Shown one piece after another: positions 13,806-22,290 of a stretch of DNA of 30,440 bases (the first letter of the stretch is position 1; each line of letters starts with the position of its first letter). Source of the DNA: Trichosphaerium sp. ATCC 40318 (lineage: Eukaryota > Discosea > Flabellinia > Trichosidae); contig JALMLS010000063.1 in the NCBI GenBank assembly GCA_038496445.1, positions 1-30,440 of the forward strand, written 5' to 3'. Below the pieces are notes generated by a model. It was not told the origin of the DNA, made no database searches, and saw only the letters and a program-made list of their open reading frames with translations. Position numbers and translations under genes: made by a program.

Positions 13806-13936
13806 TCTGAAAATTATCATGGTATAATACCATATTTTGCAGTATAATTGTGGTTTATGGTACTACCTTGGTATAATCACAAATTATACCATAAAATTAT
13901 ACTGCAAATTATGGTATAGTACCGTGATTTTTAGAC
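13805..13936. mobile_element. MITE-like fold-back element, about 132 bp
   Basis: The element begins GTCTGAAAATTATCATGG and ends with the near reverse complement (CCGTGATTTTTAGAC). The arms (about 13805-13861 and 13887-13936) pair over almost their whole length, including ATTATACTGCAAA on the right arm, leaving a loop of about 25 nt. No protein is encoded and no clear target-site duplication is visible. The structure fits a non-autonomous DNA-transposon relic. More copies elsewhere would be needed to prove it. Confidence 0.55.
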
Positions 13937-14091
13937 ATATGGTATAAGACTTAATATACCATGTTTTATACTGTATCTATATTCATGGATTTTTATGATG
14001 TCAAATATTTTACAATGACTGTGTCGTGTTTGGTCTTTACTGTATATGTAAATAAAAAAAAAACAATTACATGAAGTAGTGTGAATTGCAT

Positions 14092-15991
14092 TTATTGAAA
14101 CACATGACAACGTATGTGATGTTCATAGCTTAATGCCACTAGTATGAACCTATCCATCGCTTCATTCCATTCAGTAAAGTTAGATACAGCAAATAAAGGT
14201 TCAAAAGTTGTCAGTGCTGCCATAGTATGGATGCGCGGCTGACAGTAAAGGACATTTGGATAGTACCAATCGGGTATTAACATATCTATTTTGTATTTGA
14301 GCCATTCGTAAACAAAAGGCCACAACTGATGAGTGGCTTGGTGAAGCTCACAAACAGTACAAAGCTGCTGACAACCAAATTCATCCATATTGAGATCTAA
14401 ACAATAAAATTAAAGACAAATGGTTAATGTAGTTATCTTGGTACCTTCTTTAGTGTTATCCACATAATCAAAAAGCTGCTCATCGGATATTTCAAATAAA
14501 ATATCTTTTGTTTTCTTGTCGTAAAACTCAAGGTGATCTTCATCTTGAAAGTCAATGGCCATCACTGGAAAGAGTTTGTAGCCGACAATAGCTGCTACAG
14601 AAACTAACAACAATTTTTTGTTGGCCAAAGCATAGGTTGTTTTAGAAGTATAAAGTGTATCTTGAAAATAAAAAGAATTTTCAATCTCGTAAGTGGCAGC
14701 GTTGGTAGTAAATCTGACAGTGACAACTTCTTCTTTATCTTCAGTGACTATTTTTCTTGTTCCTTTCAAAAACTGACCTTCTACACTGAAGTGAAAGACA
14801 TCTCTATATAAAGCAAGTAATTGTTAAACTGTAAAACCACAAACAAAAATTTCGTACTCGTATAACTTTACACCAACTCTTACGTTCAATAATACTTTGA
14901 TACACCGTCCATAGTCAAAGGTAGCTCGTATTTCTTTGGTTTTTTCCTCATTATTTTTTATCCACACTCCATGTTTGACCCAACAGCCGTGGTGTTTAAT
15001 AAACAATGGAGCCAAAAAATATGAACACACCAATGAAAAACAATGATCAAATTCAATGTCACAAAAACCACGAATCTTCTCGAAGATCTCACCAGGAATC
15101 ATCAACAATTTTGGTTGATAAGGCTCAGTTACAATTGTAGTCAATAGTTTCTTTTGGGCATCATCTCTATACAAGTGTTAGTAACACAAAAGGTGATAGT
15201 TTGTATTTATATTTATCAATAACGTACATTGAACTACCATGTTTTGACATAGCTGCCTTCTCTATTACCTTGCCAATAGTATACCACAAACCTATTGATT
15301 CATTAAACTATTAACTGATAGACATACACGCACTGAGAGGTGGAGGATATAATGGTGTTTGTGACAAAAGATCAAAAAGACACCACGATTCAGTAAGATT
15401 GACTTTAAGAATTACTATTCTCACAATTTTACTTCTCGTCATCTACATTTATAAGTTGATATGGTGGCTTACAAACAAAAAAAACCGTACTATTTCAGGT
15501 AAAGTAAGTTCAGCATCCATGACAACAGCATCAACAACACGTGAGTGTTTGTCATTGCTAAATTGATAAAAGTCAGAATATATTTTTCTTGAACCACGAA
15601 TTTCTCTTCCAGCAACAGTACACACAGCATCACGAGATTTATGAAACTGCAGTAGTGCATCTATAAGTTTATCAATAGGTAGAGCATCTTCATAAGTACT
15701 AGAAGATGTTAACAGTGAAAACCACACCAAAATTGCTAAAGTACTTTTGACGGAATTGTCCCGTAGATATGACATGAACGTGAAAGAAGCCAGAATTGAT
15801 GCTAGTCACAGTCTGCAAGTGCTTGCCAAAGTAATTACACAAAACAGTACTGTGATGCCTCAAATCAGAGCGTGTGAAAGGTTCAATTTCATTTGTAGAA
15901 GCTATAAAATGTGTTAATGACAAGTGTCATTACAAGTTATTATGTAATATGTACCTGCTGCGAGCACTATTGCTTGCATTTTTCTATTCAT
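14092..15991 (-). CDS. Large orphan protein, about 8 exons
   Basis: Not recognised. On the minus strand exons join in phase from about 15991 (MNRKMQAIV) to TAA 14092. Well-supported introns include 15756-15711 (donor GTACTT), 15490-15448, 15334-15292, about 15229-15175, 14867-14814 and 14446-14402. The product is roughly 530 aa, with alternating hydrophobic and charged blocks. Recognisable stretches are DKLIDALLQFHKSRDAV, SLVCSYFLAPLFIKHHGC, CQQLCTVCELHQATH (Cys-rich) and NFTEWNEAMDRFILV. There is no convincing transmembrane helix. Acidic Glu/Asp-rich loops such as DFQDEDHLEFYDKK suggest a soluble protein. The frame is also open upstream of the ATG through the duplicated mini-exons at 16017-16212, so the true start may lie further upstream. 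Confidence 0.55.
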
Positions 15992-16016
15992 TTTTGACGT
16001 TCTACAAGCCAATAAT

Positions 16017-16212
16017 CTAAAATAAAGAGTTAAATGTCCTGAACGGCTTAAAACACTATAAAACTGAGCACGTACCTAGAATTGTTGTTGTTTGGGCGTT
16101 TACAAGTAAAATACCTAAAATAAAGAGTTAAATGGCCTAAACGGCTTAAAGCGCTATAAAACTGAGCGGATACCTAGGTTTATTGTTATTTGGGCGATTA
16201 TAAGTAAAAACA
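16017..16212 (-). repeat. Tandem duplication of a 98-bp exon-plus-intron unit
   Basis: Two directly repeated 98-bp units (16212-16115 and 16114-16017), each a 39-nt mini-exon plus a 59-nt intron. The mini-exons encode TYNRPNNNKPR and YFTCKRPNNNNSR; the introns share GCTCAGTTTTATAG and AACTCTTTATTTTAG. In the upstream copy the exon's own acceptor AG reads AT, so that exon may be skipped. A third, more decayed intron copy lies at about 16263-16213. The second mini-exon splices in frame to the exon starting at 16016 that leads into the orphan gene. Confidence 0.75.
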
Positions 16213-16387
16213 ATAAAATAATAAGTTAAAAGACTTAAAAGACTTTAAAACAACAATACATACCTAAAGCGGGTGTTTCTGATGGTAAACAGTGAAAACT
16301 AAAAACTCACAGTCAAAAGAGTTAAAAACAACGAGTTTTTTGTAATGTTATTTATTGACAGGACAGCGGTGCAATGTTGGCGTTTAC

Positions 16388-16569
16388 AACCTCTGGCCCT
16401 GTGATGAACATGTACGATCTATCTAGAAAAAAACACCAGAGTAAGAAAAACTGTCACATAAATCAAGAAATGTTGTTCAGTTTTCTATAAACCACGTGTA
16501 CCTTCTACCATGAAAATTAAATCTGTGAGTGCAAGTGAGTATACAGCACCGCCAGCACAAGGTTCCAAC
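16388..16569 (-). pseudogene. Isolated propionyl-CoA carboxylase beta segment
   Basis: Two minus-strand exons (16569-16502 and 16422-16388) separated by a 79-nt GT-AG intron encode EPCAGGAVYSLALTD, then IFMVEDRSYMFITGPEV. This is the conserved core of the carboxyltransferase (PCCB) subunit, which normally reads GPCAGGAVYSPALTD followed by SYLFITGPDVV. Only about 37 codons of a protein of roughly 540 aa are present, and nothing before or after matches the family. It is therefore a displaced fragment, not a functional enzyme. The upstream edge is an acceptor (TTTTAG at 16570) and the downstream edge a possible donor (GTAAAC). Phase is compatible with the Pro/Thr tract upstream and with the mini-exons downstream. 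Confidence 0.85.
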
Positions 16570-16683
16570 CTAAAACAAGCAGATGTTAGGACACAATGTC
16601 AGTTAAGAGTAGCAATGAGTAAAAAAAATAAAGTAAGTCACCAGAGAAAACAAAGCAGAATTTCCACGAGTAAAAGGCAGCGA

Positions 16684-17695
16684 TCACTTGGTGTAGTCTG
16701 TTGTTGGAGCATCAGTCGTAGGAGTCTCTGTAGTTGGTGTCGTAGTCATCAGAGCTTCTGTGGTTGGACCTCTGTAGTTGGTGCTGTAGTTGTCGGAGCT
16801 TCAATGGTAAGAGTGTCAGTTGTTGGGGCTTCAGTGGTTGGTGCATCTGTAGTTGGAGCTCTGTAGTTGGTGCATCTACAAAGAAAGTTAGTTGCTTTAA
16901 AAAGTAAAATACAAAGTACCAGTTGTTGGCGCTACAGTTGTAGTGCTTCAGTTGTTGGGGCTTATGTTGGTGGAGCATCTGTCATTGGTGCATCAGTTGT
17001 AGGCGTATCTGTAGTAGGCTACAGTGGTAGGAGCCTCAGTTGTTGGCGCATCTGTGGTAGGAGCTTCAGTCGTAGGAGCTCCTGTAGTTGGAGCCTCGGT
17101 CGTGAGAACCTCCATAGTAGGCGCTTCAGTAGTAGATGCTACAGTTGTAGGAGCCTCAGTGGTAGGTGCCTCAGTGGTAGGTGCCTCAATAGTAGGGGCT
17201 TCAGTAGTAGGTGCCTCAATCGTTGGCGCTTCAGTAGTTGGCGCATCTGTGGTTGAAGCATCTGTTGTGGAGCGTTTGTGGTTGGCGCTACAGTAGTAGG
17301 TGCATCTGTTGTTGGAGCTTCTGTAGTTGGTGCATTTGTAGTAGGCGTTACAGTGGTAGGACCTCTGTTGTTGGTGCCTCTGTAGTAGGTGCTACAGAGG
17401 TAAGAGCCTTCGTAGTTGGAGTTTCTGTAGTTGGCGCTTTTGTGGTTGGAGCCATGACGTTCTACAAAACTGGTAATGCTGGTAAACCGCTTGCTGTATT
17501 TTAAAAGTGAGTTCATAATCATGAAGTGATTGATACGTACAAAGATGTAGTATGAACACGTCATGCTTGTGATGTAATGGTACATCTCTATGAACACCCT
17601 CCTTAATAGGTATATCTCTATGTACACTTTGACTAGGCTTTGGTGGAGGCGTCGATGCTCTTTGCAGTTGAAAACCGCTATCAACTACAGGAGTT
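16684..17695 (-). CDS. Pro/Thr mucin-like repeat protein, frame interrupted
   Basis: Read on the minus strand, about 17455-16684 is a degenerate 12-nt repeat encoding PTTxA units (MAPTTKAPTTETPTT), more than 40 copies, ending PTTDYTK and TGA at 16684. One GT-AG intron (16919-16876) interrupts the tract in phase. An upstream exon at about 17690-17541 (QLQRASTPPPKPSQSV) joins through an intron ending just before the repeat. Such Thr/Pro tracts are usually extracellular and O-glycosylated. The frame is broken at least five times by missing bases (near 17360, 17268, 17018, 16944, 16860 and 16768), plus a TAA near 16965. The tract is either a decaying gene or carries sequencing errors. No signal peptide was found. 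The opposite-strand reading (VVGAS repeats) is a shadow. Confidence 0.55.
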
Positions 17696-17727
17696 TGCTT
17701 CTACTTTGGGAACATGTTTTGCTTCTT

Positions 17728-18721
17728 CTAGTCGTCAGCTGAGGAAGTACACGCTGGTGCAGGTCTTTCATGAGGTGCTAATGTGTACTTTTGAGTCCAG
17801 TATGTAATGGGGTGGCATGATACAACAGGTTCTTTCTTTGGAGTTGGTTGTAACTTCATTTCTAACGACCCAGCTGACCCATTAACTTTTGGTTCAGTAG
17901 AACACGCATGAAGCAGTGTTTGGCCCTAGCCAGAGTAAGATCAGTTGTATCGAAGAACAAAAAACACAACAAAACAGCAGAATAAAATATGCGTATAAAC
18001 GTACATCTTTCCTTGCTGCTTTGCAATCAGTAGCATTCCCAGTAGCAGTAGCAACGTGCAATGACGACATGCCCTAAACCAAAAATAAGCACTATGCGTC
18101 TACACTATCTTAATCTACGCTTACCGTATTATCGAGAACATCTGTAGCACCATACACTAGTAATTCATTGATTATAACCTAAACAGAGGGGTAAGTTGTC
18201 AGTACTATAAACTCAAGTGCGTAAACGCTGTAATGGTATCTATAGCTTGAATAATCTCAAAAATTACAAGTAGTAATTCGCACCAAATGTTGCTTTTGAC
18301 ACACCAAGTGCACAATACAGTCCAACCCTACATTATCAACTGTTAGCAAAAATTATTACAAAGAAACCAAACCAAAAAAGTAATTGGTGCGATTTCTCAT
18401 CACTGTTGAAGCTACATACGTCCTTATCTTGCCATTGATATCAACACCTTGCAATAAAACCACTTTAACTGATTCAACGTTACCACTCAATACTGCAAAG
18501 TACAATCTACGCCAAACCTTTACACGAAAAAAAAAAAGTGAGACACATTAATAATTCGGAACTTGTCAAGGTAATGGATATAACCCATTGAAAGAGATCC
18601 GTACCGCTTCTGTAGGTGCAGGGCCGTTTTCTTCAACTAAATTAAAAGGTTAACAATGCTCACATACCAGAGTATTCAAAACAGTACCACAGTACTAAAG
18701 CAAAGGTAGTGATGTTGGAAA
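17728..18721 (-). CDS. Ankyrin-repeat protein or fragment
   Basis: Minus-strand exons at 18721-18668, 18636-18605, 18517-18420, about 18345-18300, about 18180-18125, 18073-18006 and 17936-17728 encode about three ankyrin repeats. Seen directly are YFAVLSGNVESVKVVLLQ with GVDING, INELLVYGATDVLDNTG with MSSLHVATATGN, and DGQTLLHACS. Ankyrin repeats bind protein partners; no partner can be named. The N-terminal exon (ITTFALVLWYCFEYS) is hydrophobic. The C-terminus (PTPKKEPVVSCHPITYW) is Pro-rich and ends at TAG 17728, unless an alternative splice leads into the Pro/Thr tract. The join near 18300-18185 is uncertain. It directly follows the truncated DRG exons on the same strand, so it may be part of a mosaic transcript. 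Confidence 0.6.
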
Positions 18722-18906
18722 CTTTGTACAGCAAAAAAACAAAGGTACCTCATTAAAAATGCCACAAAAAAACCTAAAGATATGACCCATGATTTACATC
18801 AGCCTTGAAGGTACACTGTTAGAAGCGCCAAACGCCACATAGGGTTTTTTTTACTGAAAACGTACCAAATGATTCAAAGTATACGGAACCTACCACTGAT
18901 GACCTT

Positions 18907-20084
18907 TTATAGTATTATTATGACGTATATACGCTGTTTAAGGCTTATCAGAAAAATTTCAAGCTGTAAGCATAACGCGGTATCTTCCTTTGCTGCATCT
19001 AGCACCATAAGAATCAAATCAGCTGAATCTGCTACTGTAACAACTCGTTGTTCTAGTGACAGTGTAAGAGTTTACGCGTTGAGAGCAAGCAGTTAAAGAA
19101 AAAAAATCAATTTAATAAAATAATGTTGTCTATCTAAACTTGCGCTTTTTGCTTACCTCTACCAATACCCTCGGCTGCTTCTTTAACGATACCAGGTAAA
19201 TCTGAACAAAATTAACAATGAGACATGGAAGAAGTTACTGTACGTACCAAGTAATTGTATCTTAGCGTCATTGTAGTGGATTACACCAGGAATACATGTC
19301 AAAGTTGTAAATTCGTAGTTTGCGGATTTTGTAGAAAAAAATGTCAGTTATTTGACATTCATAGGTCTCAAGTTGCTTGCCCGACTTGGTGCCAGTGAGT
19401 TTTGCGAGCATGGTTGATTTACCAACTGAAGGAAATCCAATAAGTGCTACACGAGCTGCACCGAGTTTTTTAACCAGGTCTGTAGGACCTACAAATCTGT
19501 CTCTGTAGCAAACAATCCAATCGAAATTAATAAATTTAGTATCCCATTTTATTCTACTCAAGATTTCTGCAGCAGGCGTAAGACGCTCTTTAGTAGTAGG
19601 TAATGAATCAACCCCTAATGAATATATCACTAATGGATGACGTCATTTAAATAAGTTTGGATTGTACTTGATCGACGCTCTGCATGTTCATCCAGCACTG
19701 CTTTTGTAACATTTTGAATATGCTTTGAAAAAGTAAGTAACAACATCCCGCGAAATTCCAAGGTTACCTTGAATCTGTCTGGTCCTAGTTTTTTACCTCC
19801 ATACCTATACATCCATAAGTAATTTAGAATGCATAATTGAGTAGTAAGGATAACAATCAAAGGATATACCATCGCGTAACAACCTACAAACATTTTTAGA
19901 AACCAATAAAAAAAACTAAAGTTAAAGTACCACAAGAACACCGAGTTCTTTGCGTAGCTGAAGTGTCTTCAATATAGTATCACCACCATGTCCTCCTTTA
20001 CCACTTGTGGGTTCTAGAAGTTGTGCTCTCAGTTTTGCGATTTTAGCCTTTATTGTTCCCAAGTGATAGTTGGTAGCAAAGTTT
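18907..20084 (-). pseudogene. DRG-type GTPase, truncated and interrupted
   Basis: DRG proteins are ribosome-associated GTPases. Exon 20084-20002 encodes the DRG N-terminus (NFATNYHLGTIKAKIAKL, then RAQLLEPTSG), closest to DRG2. Exon 19488-19386 gives LVKKLGAARVAL and the P-loop GFPSVGKST (G1). Exon 19330-19248 gives YEFTTLTCIPGV (G2). Exons 19201-19157 and from 19052 give DLPGIVKEAAEGIGRG (G3) and ADLILMVLDAAKE. After that the frame drifts to TAA 18907. The G4 NKxD motif, the DRG insertion and the TGS domain are absent. The N-terminal and G1 exons are separated by an IMPACT-MJ1316 segment that can itself be spliced out (donor GTAAAG at 20001, acceptor TTTGTAG ending 19489). The intron 19385-19331 only works as GT-AC. 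Probably a relic or part of a chimera. Confidence 0.75.
19489..20001 (-). pseudogene. IMPACT C-half joined to MJ1316 N-half, inside DRG
   Basis: Five minus-strand exon pieces (20001-19931, 19883-19870, 19804-19768, 19722-19668, 19629-19489) join in one frame. They encode GGHGGDTILKTLQL, LGVLVVVTRWYGGKKLG and PDRFKHIQNVTKAVL, matching the second half of the IMPACT/YigZ fold (UPF0029). Next comes LTPAAEILSRIKWD and WIVCYRDRFVG, matching the first half of the MJ1316 domain (DUF504), which has been proposed to recognise cyclic-phosphate RNA ends. The first IMPACT half and the second MJ1316 half are missing. One exon is only 14 nt. The 5' end runs on without a break from the DRG N-terminal exon and the 3' end runs on into the DRG P-loop exon, so inclusion gives a DRG-IMPACT-MJ1316-DRG fusion. 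Confidence 0.75.
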
Positions 20085-20126
20085 CTGTGTATCAAAAACG
20101 ACTTCGTTCGCGTTGTTATAACGTAC

Positions 20127-20996
20127 CTGATGTTTTCTACTCTTGGCGGACGTGTGACGTAGTTTTGACAATTAATAGTGAGTTGTACAGTGTCACCTAA
20201 GAAGAAGTTAGACTGCCTCTAAACAAGAACACTTTTAAAAAATGGTACCTATTATCAAAGAGTTTGGTCCGTTTCCCAAAAAGTCGATATTGTGCCAACA
20301 AAATACAGCAGGTGCGCAACAGGTGAAATTCAACGCCGCATCAGCACTATCCAGAGTTGTACCCAACTCAATGGAGACGCCTGTGACAGCAGAATAGGCT
20401 GATCTTTGTCCGACAAACATTGGACAAATCTCAACACCTGGAAAGTTGACACCTAAATGAATGTTAACCCTGAGTGTTATGATGAACAGTAATCACCTCC
20501 GGTATTAATAGACGTTGTTAAGTTTCCTCCATCTACGGTCATAGCAGTGAACCTTGCCATTATACCAACCTCATCTACTGATTCGAAACGAGAAAGCCAA
20601 CAGTCTAGATTAGAACAATCCCATTAGTACACGCTTTTATAGTTTTATATGTGATCAAACATGAGCGTGGCTTACCGCACGAGGAGAAGTCAAGTGGAGG
20701 CATAAAACCAGCAAAATTCTCGCCGAAGTAATCCACTCTACAAGAACCAGTCTGCTCATTATCGGAGTTTAAAGAAAAACGATCATTAACAACAGCGCAA
20801 CGAATACCCAAAATCCCTTGACCTATACAAAAAAGGTTATGACAAATAAAATCCATCCTTTTTCGAGAAACAGATTAAAGAAACGTACCAACGCCAGTAA
20901 GATGTGTAGCAGTTAACCACCTTTAAAAAAGTAGTTATTTTCTGCAGTTAATTTCGTCTTAATGTAGAAAACAAGGCACGTGATCCGGTATGCCAT
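20127..20996 (-). CDS. Cys-rich orphan segment upstream of DRG
   Basis: Not recognised. Minus-strand exons 20920-20889, 20822-20676, 20604-20497, 20452-20249 and 20196-20127 join through GT-AG introns into one frame. An upstream exon with ATG at 20996 (MAYRIT) is possible. The product is Cys-rich and looks like an extracellular or lumenal fold: GILGIRCAVVNDRFSL, GSCRVDYFGENFAGF, CCAPAVFCWHNIDF, TVQLTINCQNYVTRPP. No signal peptide is seen, so the 5' end may be missing. Its last exon (RPPRVENIR) splices in phase into the DRG N-terminal exon at 20084. The region between them is also open if read through, so no stop separates the two genes. Confidence 0.5.
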
Positions 20997-21325
20997 TATT
21001 CGTACAAGAGGACAACTGCAGGGTTTTATTTAATTAAATGCAGTACCTTGTTCCACCCAGGATCCTTGCTATGGCAAGCTAGTTAATTATTGAAATCGCG
21101 CTGATGCTATGTAAGACGTGTAAGGTTCTTCAACGTATTTGAGTATATTGCAGTAGACGTCTCCAGAGGCATGTATTACGCAATTTTGTAGTTACACCAG
21201 TTTTAATATCCTACAACCGTCAAATAAAGTGTAGTGCGTAAAACAGTCACTAAACGCGTACCCAGAAGCGGCAGGCAATCACAATCAATAAAAAACAAAC
21301 GATGATGCTTGGTTTTTGACTGTTA

Positions 21326-21532
21326 ATGCGTACAGCGGCTTTCATATCCTTCTTGCTGAATTGCAATGCTTTCCGTGGCATCTTAGAGATATTCTTTCCT
21401 TTTAAAACGTTAGTTCACGTACTTCGCAAAGATTTAACTAACCATGGAGCTTTATCTGAGGATATGAACACTACGCTACTGTACAGAAACAAAAATAATG
21501 AACTTATTTCAAATTCATTACTGCAGCCTTGA
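21326..21532 (+). CDS. Doubtful 68-aa ORF
   Basis: An uninterrupted ATG-to-TGA frame with a hydrophobic N-terminus (MRTAAFISFLLNCNAF) that resembles a weak signal peptide, followed by a charged tail. It has no intron, which is unusual here, and no family resemblance. It could be chance in an otherwise empty interval. Confidence 0.15.
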   Translation: MRTAAFISFLLNCNAFRGILEIFFPFKTLVHVLRKDLTNHGALSEDMNTTLLYRNKNNELISNSLLQP

Positions 21533-21764
21533 CGACGTTACCTAATGAGCGTAAGGGATATTATCCTGTTAAATAATTATTTGTCCAGACACACTTTAGA
21601 GTTGCGCACCTGTGTAAAATAGCCCTGCACGTACGTAAGGTAGTTTAGCGTTAGTTTTAAAGACATTTCGTTAAAATATCTAGTTACTTGATTATTCCGT
21701 AGCATGGGCGTATAATATTGCAAGTACTTAATAATGTGATAGCGTACCTTTGGGGATCCTTTAG

Positions 21765-21803
21765 TTGCGTTAAGAAAGTGGTAGAAAATCTTCCTTAACG
21801 CAA
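21765..21803. repeat. 14-bp inverted repeat
   Basis: TTGCGTTAAGAAAG at 21765-21778 and its reverse complement with one mismatch at 21790-21803, separated by 11 nt. It could form a hairpin or be a dimeric binding site. Confidence 0.5.
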
Positions 21804-22033
21804 ATACAGCTGAACACAGCTTGAGGTACGTGCAACCAGTTTTATTTGATGAATACCACCTAAAATCTCATTAGCGTTACTTGGTAAATTATAAACCAAA
21901 GCAAGGTAAAGGTACGCATTATGGTTATGTAGGCCTTTTAACTCAAGTTCTAAGAGTTTTTTTGTGTGCGCAATTTTCCTCCAACTGGAGGTTTTTGTTC
22001 AATTTTGCCCGCAAGTGACTTGGCGCCAATGTG

Positions 22034-22079
22034 GTTTTTGCGCGTAGTCAGGACCATTGCGAGGCCTTAGCGCAAAAAC
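22034..22079. repeat. 10-bp inverted repeat
   Basis: GTTTTTGCGC (22034-22043) pairs with GCGCAAAAAC (22070-22079), with a 26-nt loop. A second perfect palindrome, CCTCCAACTGGAGG apart from its two central bases, lies just upstream near 21978-21991. Confidence 0.45.
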
Positions 22080-22290
22080 TCTCCCAATATTATTTTTTTT
22101 TTTTTGAATAGTTCCAAAAAGTACTTAAACGTACACTCCACCTAAAAAAAAGAGATTTTAGCCATTCGCGTTATCTCTGATATTTTTTTTTCAAATTATT
22201 TGGTTTTTTTTGATTTTTCCTGCATTGCCGCGCGTTTTTAAATTTGCTTTATTTAGACTTAACAGCTGAGTAGGTAACAACGCTTAGCTT

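Larger units (their letters stand above)
13098..14091. other. AT-rich non-coding interval with repeats
   Basis: About 1 kb with no supported gene between a plus-strand gene end (13097) and a minus-strand gene end (14092). It holds the 3' flanks of both genes, scattered AACCCTA/TTAGGG-like words near 13260, 13371, 13424 and 13447, a tandem duplication and two fold-back structures listed separately. Confidence 0.6.
20997..22290. other. Non-coding interval between minus mosaic and plus gene cluster
   Basis: No spliced gene can be built. It contains the presumed promoter of the minus-strand Cys-rich gene, one weak ORF (21326-21532), several inverted repeats, poly-T runs and the upstream region of the gene starting at 22291. 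Confidence 0.5.

Noticed and set aside
16684-17458. CRISPR-like or satellite array
   Set aside because: The repeat is a degenerate 12-nt coding repeat without unique spacers, and the organism is a eukaryote.
16867-17504. Plus-strand ORFs encoding long Val-Val-Gly-Ala-Ser repeats
   Set aside because: They are the complement of the minus-strand Pro/Thr repeat. The minus reading carries an intron in correct phase and a familiar mucin-like composition.
18907-19052. Continuation of DRG to an NKxD motif and TGS domain
   Set aside because: I searched the minus frames down to the ankyrin exons and found no NKxD or TGS-like block. Only a loose VYFE resemblance appears after a forced splice.
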